Assembly (NCBI RefSeq): GCF_002161175.1 | Contig: NZ_NFMA01000016.1 | Coordinates: 1 to 64,000, forward strand | Direction of reading: 5' to 3' | From: Flavonifractor sp. An100 | GTDB lineage: Bacteria > Bacillota > Clostridia > Oscillospirales > Oscillospiraceae | Length of the DNA stretch: 64,000 bases | Shown: positions 25,173-33,442 of the stretch, piece by piece | Position numbering within the stretch: position 1 is the stretch's first letter | Layout of the letters: every line of letters starts with the position of its first letter | Made by a program: the position numbers and the translations under genes | Notes under the pieces: generated by a model | What the model was told of the DNA's origin: nothing | Databases searched by the model: none | Seen by the model: the letters and a program-made list of their open reading frames with translations, nothing else

Positions 25173-26217
25173 GCAATACCGAAAAGAACTGGAACAAATC
25201 CGGCTGACAAAGGAGAGCAAAGAAGCCTTGATCCATGCTCTGCAGGCCAAACAGGTCCCACAGGCCTCCCGGAAACCCCGCCGGTGGAATCGGGTCACCC
25301 TGATTGCTGCCGCCATGGCAGCGGTTTTGGTGATCTCAGCGGGGGCGGCGGTGGTGGCGTCTCCGGTGGTGCGCAGCTACTTTGGAAACAGCATTGGATA
25401 TCAGCAGAGCGCGGTGGAGCTGGGGGAGTCCATCTCCCAAAACGGCTGGACTATGACGCTGACCGACTGCGCGGCGGATGATTATACCGTGTATGTGGGC
25501 GTGATCCTCACGGCCCCGGAAGGCACCGTGCTGGACAATGAGAAAGGTTACCTCTTTGAGGACTGGTTCCCGCCGGACTTTCCGGAACTGTATGTGGCCG
25601 GTTCGGGTGGCTATATGCAGGTGGAGGATGAAGACCCCACCGATAATCAGATCAGCTTCATTTTTACCACCAACCTTTACTACAATGCCGGAAACCAGCC
25701 GCTGAATGGACAGCTCATGGAGCTCACACTGGGCAAGCTCTACCACAACACGGTGTGGGACGAGAAGGAAGAGCGCTGGCTGCGTACTTATGACTGTGAG
25801 GAAGACTGGACCTTCCGCACCACCCTGAATTACTCGGATCACATTACCCGGTTAGAGCCAAACCTGCCCGTCCACACCCTGGACGTGGATGCCACGATCA
25901 CAGAAGTGGTTGTCTCTCCGCTCACCGTCTATGTGCAGATTGAGGGCGACGCCCTCAAGGGCCACCACGACTGGGTGTCCAAGAACGCACCGGACGGCTG
26001 GTACGGCTGTGTGGAATACCAGGAAGTTACTCTTTATACCAAAGATGGAACCGCTATTCCCATGATGGGCGGTATGTCTGGCAGCGGGTGCAGTGGAGGC
26101 ACCGACCGCACCGAGGATGGCTGGATCCGGTTGGTTCGCCGGCCAGAAACCCTGTTGGATGTAGAAAATTTGGCCGCCATTTCCATCTGTGGGGTGTGGA
26201 TTGAGCTATCCTGCTGA
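25162..26217 (+). CDS. DUF4179 membrane protein (anti-sigma partner, orphaned)
   Basis: 351 residues. A cytoplasmic N-terminus (MKYEQYRKELEQIRLTKESK) of about 45 residues, one transmembrane helix (about 49-70, VTLIAAAMAAVLVISAGAAV), then an extracytoplasmic DUF4179-type domain (GISISQNGW-like LGESISQNGWTMTLTDC, DDYTVYVGVILTAPEG) and C-terminal region. Proteins of this type lie next to ECF sigma factors and probably act as anti-sigma factors. Here the sigma gene is cut to its last 48 codons, so the protein has lost its partner and its promoter. GGAGG precedes the ATG at 25162. Confidence 0.8.
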   Translation: MKYEQYRKELEQIRLTKESKEALIHALQAKQVPQASRKPRRWNRVTLIAAAMAAVLVISAGAAVVASPVVRSYFGNSIGYQQSAVELGESISQNGWTMTLTDCAADDYTVYVGVILTAPEGTVLDNEKGYLFEDWFPPDFPELYVAGSGGYMQVEDEDPTDNQISFIFTTNLYYNAGNQPLNGQLMELTLGKLYHNTVWDEKEERWLRTYDCEEDWTFRTTLNYSDHITRLEPNLPVHTLDVDATITEVVVSPLTVYVQIEGDALKGHHDWVSKNAPDGWYGCVEYQEVTLYTKDGTAIPMMGGMSGSGCSGGTDRTEDGWIRLVRRPETLLDVENLAAISICGVWIELSC

Positions 26218-26258
26218 CGGTTTCTGGTTTTATGGGGTAGGTGTACCACCAATGCAAG

Positions 26259-26295
26259 AAGCCGCTGGAATCCTCGGATTCCAGCGGCTTTGCAT
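26259..26295 (+). terminator. Terminator after DUF4179 gene
   Basis: AAGCCGCTGGAATCC/GGATTCCAGCGGCTT, a perfect 15-bp stem with a very small loop, then TTTG. It shares the core CCGCTGGAATC/GATTCCAGCGG with the hairpin at 14019. Confidence 0.75.
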
Positions 26296-26351
26296 ATGGG
26301 ATGATTTTATATGCTAGATGAGCCGATACGAGGGAAACGGGAGCAAAGAAA

Positions 26352-27479
26352 TCATTGAATGTGATAATAATCGCTCCGGGCATATTGCTTGAGCTTTGCC
26401 TCGTTCATGGTGATACCAAATCCGGGCTTTCCATCATCCAGTAAGACATAACCGTTTTCAAAGCCGGTCATTTCATTGGTCACCTGGTCGGCCAGCAGCA
26501 TCGGACCGAATAGCTCACAGCCCAGACTGACTTGGGGAGTGGAGCAGCAGAAGTGGAGGTGAGCGGCGTTGCACAAAGGAGTTTCAAACATGCTGCCCAC
26601 ATAGCAGGGGAAGCCGGCTCCCTCGGCGATGGCGGCCAGGCGCTTCCCTCCCAGGAGACCGCCCGCCTTGCACAGCTTGATACCGAATACGCCAACCGCG
26701 TCCCGTTTAACCAACTGGGAGGCGGCCTGTATGGACTCCAGGCTTTCATCTGCCATGATGGGGACGTTGGAGCGCTGGTTGATGCAGACCAGGGCGTCCA
26801 GCTCCGACTTGGGGACCGGCTGCTCAATGAAATCCAGGTTGTAGGGCTCAAACAGGGCGCAGGCCCGCAGCGCCTGGGCTTTATTCCAGCCCTGGTTGGC
26901 GTCTGCCCGGAGCCAGGCCTTGGGCAGGGCCTCCCGGACGCACCGGATGCGTTGGGCGTCCTCTTCCACACTCTTCAGGCCGGTTTTGAATTTGAAAATG
27001 AAATTGCCCTTTGCCGTCATTTCCTCCGCTTCCTTTAGGTCAGCTTCGATGCTCCCCGCGGCCAGAGACCAGCTCATGGGTACCTTATCCCGGCACTTGC
27101 CGCCCAGTAGGTCATATACAGGCACTCCCCGGGTTTTGCCCAGCAGGTCCCACAGGGCCAGCTCAATGGCAGCCAGGGCGAAGTGGTTCCCGCGCACCAG
27201 CTGTTCCATAAAATGCCGCAGGTGCTCAATTTGGGTAAAATCCTTCCCAATGAGATAGGGGCCCACATACTTGTTGACCACGGCAGCGGCGCCCTCTACG
27301 CTCTCCTCCGACCAGGTGGGACCGCCCAGGAAGGTGGTTTCCCCCCAACCCTCTATGCCGTTATCCCCCTCGATGCGGACAAACAGATAATTGACCTCCT
27401 TTACCGTCATCAGGGACATGACATGGGGACGGGTCAGAGGTATATCCACCACGAGAGTAGAGATCCGTTTGATTTTCAT
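26352..27479 (-). CDS. Enolase-superfamily enzyme, muconate cycloisomerase/MLE-like
   Basis: 375 residues. N-terminal capping domain (1-125) and C-terminal TIM barrel with the MLE-subgroup catalytic set: KxK (FKFKTG, about 163), metal ligands in RADANQGW, FIEQP and MADES, and Lys in GIKLCKAGG. These enzymes abstract a proton alpha to a carboxylate; members include muconate cycloisomerase, o-succinylbenzoate synthase and dipeptide epimerase, and the substrate cannot be assigned. The start is the ATG at 27479 after AGGAGG. It is the second gene behind the sigma-54 promoter, so its substrate is probably imported by the adjacent symporter. Confidence 0.85.
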   Translation of the reverse strand: MKIKRISTLVVDIPLTRPHVMSLMTVKEVNYLFVRIEGDNGIEGWGETTFLGGPTWSEESVEGAAAVVNKYVGPYLIGKDFTQIEHLRHFMEQLVRGNHFALAAIELALWDLLGKTRGVPVYDLLGGKCRDKVPMSWSLAAGSIEADLKEAEEMTAKGNFIFKFKTGLKSVEEDAQRIRCVREALPKAWLRADANQGWNKAQALRACALFEPYNLDFIEQPVPKSELDALVCINQRSNVPIMADESLESIQAASQLVKRDAVGVFGIKLCKAGGLLGGKRLAAIAEGAGFPCYVGSMFETPLCNAAHLHFCCSTPQVSLGCELFGPMLLADQVTNEMTGFENGYVLLDDGKPGFGITMNEAKLKQYARSDYYHIQ

Positions 27480-27554
27480 ATGATGTACTCCTCCTATTTT
27501 AGCAGTAAAGATATCCGGTTTTAGACAAACATGTTATGGAGACGGTATGGACCA

Positions 27555-28976
27555 TCACTTCTGAGTGACGGCATCCCGGTAGTAGGCTCCGCCGCAGGCA
27601 TTTTTACAGGTGAAGAGGCTGACCAGGAACATTACCAGGAAGCCCACGATACAGGCGGGAATGGCGCCACCGCCGCAGATGGTATTCAGGCCGGGGGTAA
27701 ACTCAAAGATAATGCCGGTGAGGGCTCCAATGGGGATGGTGCAGATAGCCCCTTTCAGGGTGGCCTTTTTCCAGAACATTCCCAGGATGATGGGCCAGAA
27801 AATGCCGCCTACGATGCACACCTGGGCGCCCTTAAAAATATTGACCAGCATGGAGATGGGACGCAGTGCCATGGCCAGGCAGATCAGGCCCAAAACCAGG
27901 GTGGCGATTCGGGCCATCTTCATGACCTGGGCGTCGGTGGCTTTGGGGTTAATGATGTTTTTGTAGATGTCGGAGGCGATGTTGGAGGAGGCAGAGTTCA
28001 AAGCGGAGTCTGCGGTGGAGAAGGCCGCGCCTAAAATAGCCACTAGATAGATGCACTCCATCCAGCTGGGCATCCAGTTATGAATGGCCCAGAACACCGT
28101 GTCGTCAGTAACCGCAATTTCCGCACCGGCTGCCCGGACCGACAGGCCCACGAACATGCAGTACAGGCCCACCAGCAGCACCGCAATGCCGCCGGAAGCC
28201 AGGCCGATCCGCGCGGTTTTCAGATCGCGGGAGGCGGCAACTCTCTGGTAGTAGGTCTGCCCGAACAGATTTCCGCAGAAGTAGGTCAGGGTGATGCTGA
28301 TGACATAGCCCCGGGAGGGCAGGGAGAAGTTGAAGTATTCAGCACCCAGGTTGCTGGCATTCACGCCCTCAAACCAGCCGGTGGCGTTGGCCACGAAACA
28401 GAAGAGAAACAGCATTCCAACGGCCATGATGATCTGCTGAAATACGTCCATCCAGGCTACAGCATACATGCCGCCCGTCATGGAGAAGGCCACGATGATG
28501 GCGCAGCAGACCACGGCGCCCAGCCAGGAGGGGATGCCCAGTAGGTTGTTGCACATGGTGCCGCAGCCCACCGCACAGCCGATGGTCCAGGAGCAGTACA
28601 TAAAGACATAGCAGCAGGCGGAGAAGGCGTCGACCCATTTATTTTTGCCATAGATGTACTCCAGCCACTGGGGGATGGTAGCGATGTTCTTCCGCTTGGT
28701 CCACTTGGAAAAGAAAAACAAGATGGCAAAGGCGGCCACACAAGAGCCAGCCGTATAGGCGACCACCGTGCTGCCGTAGGCATAGCCGGTGCCCACAAAG
28801 CCGATGAGGGAGCCCGTGCCCAGCCAGGTTGCGATGAGGGTGCAGGAAATGGCCAGGGGACCGAGACTGCCGCCGGCGGAGATAAAATCGTCGGAGGAGA
28901 CCACCTTTTTGCTGGCCAGATGTCCTACAAGTGCGGTGACCAGGATAAACGCAAGAAAAACTGCCCAGTTGATCAT
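27555..28976 (-). CDS. Sodium:solute symporter (SSS family)
   Basis: 473 residues with about 13 predicted transmembrane helices and the SSS pattern: FISAGGSLGPLAISCTLIATWLGTGS-like helix 1/2 region (positions 30-60), IPQWLEYIYG, SMTGGMYAVAWMDVFQQ, and the late sodium-site helix region AFSTADSALNSASSNIASDI. Imports an organic solute with Na+; SSS substrates range from sugars and proline to short organic acids. The start is the ATG at 28976 just after GGAAGG; an earlier in-frame ATG at 28994 covers that site. It lies 30 nt downstream of the predicted sigma-54 transcription start and is followed by the enolase-superfamily gene. Confidence 0.9.
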   Translation of the reverse strand: MINWAVFLAFILVTALVGHLASKKVVSSDDFISAGGSLGPLAISCTLIATWLGTGSLIGFVGTGYAYGSTVVAYTAGSCVAAFAILFFFSKWTKRKNIATIPQWLEYIYGKNKWVDAFSACCYVFMYCSWTIGCAVGCGTMCNNLLGIPSWLGAVVCCAIIVAFSMTGGMYAVAWMDVFQQIIMAVGMLFLFCFVANATGWFEGVNASNLGAEYFNFSLPSRGYVISITLTYFCGNLFGQTYYQRVAASRDLKTARIGLASGGIAVLLVGLYCMFVGLSVRAAGAEIAVTDDTVFWAIHNWMPSWMECIYLVAILGAAFSTADSALNSASSNIASDIYKNIINPKATDAQVMKMARIATLVLGLICLAMALRPISMLVNIFKGAQVCIVGGIFWPIILGMFWKKATLKGAICTIPIGALTGIIFEFTPGLNTICGGGAIPACIVGFLVMFLVSLFTCKNACGGAYYRDAVTQK

Positions 28977-29015
28977 AGAGTACCTTCCTTTCATAATAAC
29001 TTCACTAGAAAGAAA

Positions 29016-29032
29016 AGCAAACTACATGCCAA
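29016..29032 (-). promoter_or_regulatory. Sigma-54 (-24/-12) promoter of symporter operon
   Basis: Minus-strand TTGGCATG-TAGT-TTGCTT has the invariant GG (29030-29029) and GC (29018-29017) separated by exactly 10 bp, matching TGGCACG-N4-TTGC closely. Transcription would start about 29006, 30 nt before the symporter ATG. Confidence 0.85.
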
Positions 29033-29052
29033 CTGGGCAGGTGGGTAAAATG

Positions 29053-29097
29053 GTTCCGTTTTCCGAAAAAGGCCTGGAAAATCAAAATCTTTTCCAA
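29053..29097. promoter_or_regulatory. Candidate enhancer site for sigma-54 activator
   Basis: About 25-65 bp upstream of the -24 element, TTTTCC and GGAAAA occur as two overlapping inverted pairs (TTTTCC-N11-GGAAAA and GGAAAA-N8-TTTTCC). This is close for an enhancer but the only dyad in the 110-bp gap after the activator gene; it could also serve as a weak terminator. Confidence 0.35.
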
Positions 29098-29142
29098 AAA
29101 ACAGTGTAAAAATTAAAAATGAGAAATTGCAAAATTTAGAAT

Positions 29143-30633
29143 TTACAATTCTCCCTGCTGCTTATATAGCCGCAGCTTGTTGTATAGGGTGGAAAGGGAG
29201 ATTTTCAGCTCCTTGGCGGCATTTTGCTTGCCCTTGGTGTCATAGCCGTGCTTTTCCAGAGCGCTCAAAATCATCTGCCGCTCCAGGTCACTGATGGAGC
29301 TATGGGGAGATGTCTCCGCCGCCTCTTGGATAGAGGGAATCCGGTGATTGGGCATATCCCCTTGAGAGACTCTGACCTTGTGGGGGGTGCCTGGGAGGGG
29401 AGGGATCTCGGATTGCAGCACAGAATCAGAGCGGCTGGTCTGGTGGTCGTCGTCCCAGAACAGGACCAGCTTGCCAAGATAATTCTGTAGCTCCCGTATA
29501 TTGCCGGGCCAGCTGCGGGCCATCAAGGACTGGCACACCTCCGGCGTGAGCTGAAAATCACTGCAATATTCCTCGTTGTATTTGTCGATGTAGTGGGCGG
29601 CAATCAAGGGGATATCCTCCTTCCGGTCGTCCAGGGAGGGGAGGGTAATGTTAAATTCGTTGAGACGGTAGTATAGGTCCTTTCGGAAGGTGCCGCGCCG
29701 AACCTCCTCTACCAGATTTTTGTTGGTGGCAGCAATCACGCGCACATCAATTTTGATGGCCTTGGTGCCTCCTAGTCGCTCCACTTCGTTGTCCTGAAGG
29801 ACCCGCAGGAGCTTGGCCTGGAGAGAGTAATTCATCTCGCCGATTTCATCCAAAAACAGAGTACCTCCGTTGGCCAGCTCAAATTTCCCCATTTTGGCCT
29901 TGGTAGCGCCGGAGAAGGCGCCGGCCTCATAGCCGAAAAATTCACTCTCCAGCAGGCTGTCGGGAATGGCGGCACAGTTGACCTTGATGAAGGGGCCCCG
30001 GGAGCGCCGGCTGGCGCCGTGGATGCTGTGGGCAAATAACTCTTTGCCTGTGCCCGACTCCCCGGAGAGCAGGACGGTCATCTTGGTGTTGGCAATCTTG
30101 CCGGCCACCTTTTTACACTGGTTAAGCAGGTCGCTGCTGCCGATGATATCGTCAAAGCAGTAGTCGGAGGAGGCTAGCTGCTGCACCCGTTCCCGCAGGC
30201 GGTTAATTTCCAGGTTGCGCTTTTCCAGCAGACGTCCGGTGCGCTCCACATCGGAAATGTCCATAAATACGGAGATAGCCCCAGCGGGCTTCCCCTGCTC
30301 ATCCACCAAAGGCATGGCGTTGGCCAGGACGGTTTTGGTCTGGTTCAGCGTAGTGTGCAGCCGGGCAATGGATGGCTTTCCCGTGCGTAAAGTCTCTACC
30401 AGAGCCCCGTTGGGCGAGACGTCATAAATATTTTTCCCCAAGCGCTCGTCCTTGGACTCGTCCAGGATACGGTGGAAGCCGGCGTTTACATAGATCACCG
30501 TGCCATCCTGGGACACCACCTCAATCCCCTCTTTGATGGCGTCCAGCACCTCCTTAAACCACTGGTTGGAGCGGCGTAGCTGCTCGATTTCGGCGGTCAA
30601 TACCTGGATGGAATCCTGAGTTCGTTCTCCCAT
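29143..30633 (-). CDS. Sigma-54-dependent activator, PAS-AAA+-Fis
   Basis: 496 residues. N-terminal coiled segment, PAS domain (about 25-135, GTVIYVNAGFHRILDES), linker helix, AAA+ domain with Walker A GESGTGKE, loop 1 EAGAFSGATK (a GAFSGA form of the sigma-54-contacting GAFTGA), Walker B LFLDEIGEM and the sensor arginines, then a Fis-type helix-turn-helix at the C-terminus (AAKELKISLSTLYNKL). There is no receiver domain, so the signal is probably sensed by PAS. It should drive the -24/-12 promoter just downstream. The start is ATG 30633 (or GTG 30636) after AAAGGGGG. It follows the hybrid kinase closely, probably in one transcript. Confidence 0.9.
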   Translation of the reverse strand: MGERTQDSIQVLTAEIEQLRRSNQWFKEVLDAIKEGIEVVSQDGTVIYVNAGFHRILDESKDERLGKNIYDVSPNGALVETLRTGKPSIARLHTTLNQTKTVLANAMPLVDEQGKPAGAISVFMDISDVERTGRLLEKRNLEINRLRERVQQLASSDYCFDDIIGSSDLLNQCKKVAGKIANTKMTVLLSGESGTGKELFAHSIHGASRRSRGPFIKVNCAAIPDSLLESEFFGYEAGAFSGATKAKMGKFELANGGTLFLDEIGEMNYSLQAKLLRVLQDNEVERLGGTKAIKIDVRVIAATNKNLVEEVRRGTFRKDLYYRLNEFNITLPSLDDRKEDIPLIAAHYIDKYNEEYCSDFQLTPEVCQSLMARSWPGNIRELQNYLGKLVLFWDDDHQTSRSDSVLQSEIPPLPGTPHKVRVSQGDMPNHRIPSIQEAAETSPHSSISDLERQMILSALEKHGYDTKGKQNAAKELKISLSTLYNKLRLYKQQGEL

Positions 30634-30674
30634 CACATTCAGCCCCCTTTCCCCTTGGACTGGTTTCTTTCGGT

Positions 30675-33197
30675 TCACCCCTTATGGTGCGGCCGGATCA
30701 GCTCCTGAAGCGTCTGACACAAGGCCTGGAAATCAATGGGTTTGGAGATGTGTCCATTCATCCCTGCATCGGTGGTCTTTGCGATATCCTCGGCAAAGGC
30801 GTTGGCGGTGACGGCGATAATGGGGACGTCCGCTGCGTCAGGACGGTCTAGATGCCGGATGGCTTGGGTCGCCTGGCAACCGTCCATTTCGGGCATCTGC
30901 ATATCCATCAAAATGGCGTCAAAGGTGTAGGGGGAGGCGGCTTCAAACAGGCGGAGGGCCTCGGCTCCGTTGACGGCCGGAGTGACGGTGATGCCGTTCA
31001 TGGTAAGAATTTCCGCAGCAATTTCCATATTCAGTTCGTTGTCTTCCGCCAGGAGAATGTGGAGCCCGGATAGATCAATGGCGGAGGACTGGGCGGGTAT
31101 GGACTCAGGAGCTGGCTGCTGGCCGGAGACGGCGGGCATAGGGAGGATGACCGTAAATTTGCTCCCCTTGCCCAGTTCACTTTCCACCATGATCTCGCCG
31201 CTCATCTGTTGTACTAAGCTCTTCACAATGGGCATGCCCAAGCCAGTGCCGATGGCAGAGTGGCTGGAGAAGTGGGTTTCTCGGGAATAGGGCTCGAATA
31301 GATGCTCTAAAAATGCCGGAGACATACCGATCCCCGTGTCTTCCACCACAATTTGATATTTGTTGTACTGCTGGAAATCAAACTCCCGCACGCTGACCCG
31401 AATCTCCGCTCCTCGCTCGCTGTATTTAAAGGCGTTGGAGATCAGATTGTTTAAAATCTGCGTCAGCTTCTGCTGGTCTCCCAGTACCAAGCTATGCTGG
31501 ATGTCAAAGGAGATGTCAAATTTCTTTTGTTCGCTCTGGGCCTGGCCGCGGAAGATACCCGCTGCGTCCTCCACACAGGTTTGAATGTTAAATTGACTGT
31601 TTTGCAGCTTGTTGCCCTGGTACTCCAGGCGGGAGAGCTCTAAAATATCGTTGATGAGGGACAAAAGCTGTTTTCCGGAGAAGGTGATTTTCCGCATGTA
31701 GTCCCCCATTTTTTCTGGGTCATCCAGATGCTGCTCCGCTAGCTCGGACAGGCCGATGATGGCATTGAGGGGGGTACGCATATCATGGGACATATGGCTG
31801 AAGAAGGCGGACTTTGCCTTGGTGCTCTTCCGAGCGGTGTCTAGAGCCTCCTGAAGGATGATGGTGTGCTGTAGCTGCTGGCGCTTTTCGATGTCTACTT
31901 CCCGAAAACAGAGGATGACTTCGTCGGGAGCCAGCTTCTCGTCGTACAGGGTGCGCACGTTGACCCATTTATAGGTGTCTCCGAAGCGGCGCTGGTAATC
32001 CCCACCGTAGTCGGCAATGTGCTCTGCCACCCGCTGGCGGATGCTTTTTAGGGAGAAGCACAGCTCAAACTGCTCATAGGTACTTGGTTCCACCAGGTCA
32101 CGGATGGTTTGAAGCAACGTGGAGTAGCTTCCCCTGGCCTGAAGGACCGGTTCCAGGTCCTGGGAGTTTTTGATGGTCTCATAGGTGCCGGTTTGGTAAT
32201 TGATGCGGTAAATGGCGTAAAAGGATTCGCCTAAAATGTGGATGGTCTGATCGGCCTGGCGGATTCTCCGGTTTTGTACCAGGTCCCGGATCACCATGGC
32301 GGCCAGGATGGTAAAGAGAATGATGCCCACGCCGGCCATGAAGTAGATGGTCAAATTCCGGCCGCCCATTAAGATGCTGTTGAGGGGGACGGTGATGATT
32401 ACGGTCCAACCGTTGGTCATGGAGGCGTAGTAGGCCCCTCGCTTTACCCCATTCAAATCCTCAAAAAAGGCGTCGTATTGGGAGAGAGAACCATCCTTGA
32501 TGCCGTTGAGCAGATAGTCGGTGTAGGATTGGAGCTTGGAGGGGTCAACGTTGGAGGTGTTGGTGGAATATACCAGGGTACCCACGGAATCGCACACATA
32601 GAGGGAGCAGTTGTCCGGCAGAATGCGGGAACTGTTGTCCTTGTGCATGTTTTTTGGGAAAATATCGAGGGCCAGCACATCTCCGCTGTGGCCCAGCTGT
32701 TTGGCAGCGGTGATCACCGGGTCACCGGTAATGACATCAAAGTATACGTTGGTAAAGATGAGCTCCCCTTTGGCTTGCAGAGCCTGCTGATACCAGTCAG
32801 CCTGCTGGTAATCGTAGGCGTCGCCTCCGGTCCAGGGGTTGGCGGCCACAATTTTGCCGGAGATAACGGCGTAAGGATCAATGACATTGTTCCCCACAAT
32901 GTGGGTGAGCTTGATGAAGTAGTCACTCAACCACTGTTGAAGGTCAGCGTCGGTGCCGCCCTCCTCTGAAATCTCATCCAAGTACTGGGCACCCATCTCT
33001 AAAAATGTGCGGAAGGCAACTAGGTGGCTTTCCTCCTCGGCGGCAATGCTTTCAGCCAGCGACATCCCCAGATTCTGAGTATTTTGCAGTAGCTTTGTAC
33101 GCACCAAAAATATGCTCATTGTCAGTAAAACCACAAAAAGTGCCAACAGAAGAATACTTAAACCGGTATTGGCAGATAATCTGGAATTTTTTCTCAC
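30675..33197 (-). CDS. dCache hybrid sensor histidine kinase with receiver domain
   Basis: About 840 residues. The start is a GTG at 33197, 9 nt after AAGGAG and just before the first transmembrane helix (LSILLLALFVVLLTMSIFLV); the frame continues upstream but without coding character. Order: TM1, extracellular dCache-type sensor (about 40-280), TM2 (IYFMAGVGIILFTILAAMVI), PAS-like domain, HisKA with FFSHMSHDMRTPLNAIIG, HATPase with N, G1 and G2 boxes, and a C-terminal receiver (HILLAEDNELN, phospho-Asp in LMDMQMPEMDG). It senses an external ligand, perhaps the symporter substrate. No HPt domain is present and the adjacent activator has no receiver, so how the signal is passed on is unclear. 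Confidence 0.88.
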   Translation of the reverse strand: MRKNSRLSANTGLSILLLALFVVLLTMSIFLVRTKLLQNTQNLGMSLAESIAAEEESHLVAFRTFLEMGAQYLDEISEEGGTDADLQQWLSDYFIKLTHIVGNNVIDPYAVISGKIVAANPWTGGDAYDYQQADWYQQALQAKGELIFTNVYFDVITGDPVITAAKQLGHSGDVLALDIFPKNMHKDNSSRILPDNCSLYVCDSVGTLVYSTNTSNVDPSKLQSYTDYLLNGIKDGSLSQYDAFFEDLNGVKRGAYYASMTNGWTVIITVPLNSILMGGRNLTIYFMAGVGIILFTILAAMVIRDLVQNRRIRQADQTIHILGESFYAIYRINYQTGTYETIKNSQDLEPVLQARGSYSTLLQTIRDLVEPSTYEQFELCFSLKSIRQRVAEHIADYGGDYQRRFGDTYKWVNVRTLYDEKLAPDEVILCFREVDIEKRQQLQHTIILQEALDTARKSTKAKSAFFSHMSHDMRTPLNAIIGLSELAEQHLDDPEKMGDYMRKITFSGKQLLSLINDILELSRLEYQGNKLQNSQFNIQTCVEDAAGIFRGQAQSEQKKFDISFDIQHSLVLGDQQKLTQILNNLISNAFKYSERGAEIRVSVREFDFQQYNKYQIVVEDTGIGMSPAFLEHLFEPYSRETHFSSHSAIGTGLGMPIVKSLVQQMSGEIMVESELGKGSKFTVILPMPAVSGQQPAPESIPAQSSAIDLSGLHILLAEDNELNMEIAAEILTMNGITVTPAVNGAEALRLFEAASPYTFDAILMDMQMPEMDGCQATQAIRHLDRPDAADVPIIAVTANAFAEDIAKTTDAGMNGHISKPIDFQALCQTLQELIRPHHKG

Positions 33198-33365
33198 AGG
33201 ATGCAGCTCCTTATTGTGTATATGGTATGGAGAGAAAACAGCCGGTCCATTTATCGGACCTGGCGGCCATTGTCCAGGGCGCAAGGGGCGGGAACATCCA
33301 TATTTTAACACGAAAGCCGTTGGGTTTCTACTAGATTTCAGGAAGGGAGCCCAATTTTCCATGTA

Positions 33366-33416
33366 ATTCATAAAAAATGGAGTTCCCCCTGGCAGTGAGC
33401 CAGAGGGAACTCCATT
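33366..33416 (-). terminator. Terminator of SLH-protein operon
   Basis: Long near-perfect stem built on GGAGTTCCC/GGGAACTCC, followed on the minus strand by TTTTTTATG. Confidence 0.85.
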
Positions 33417-33442
33417 CGTCTGGGAAGACGGATAGGGGGGTA

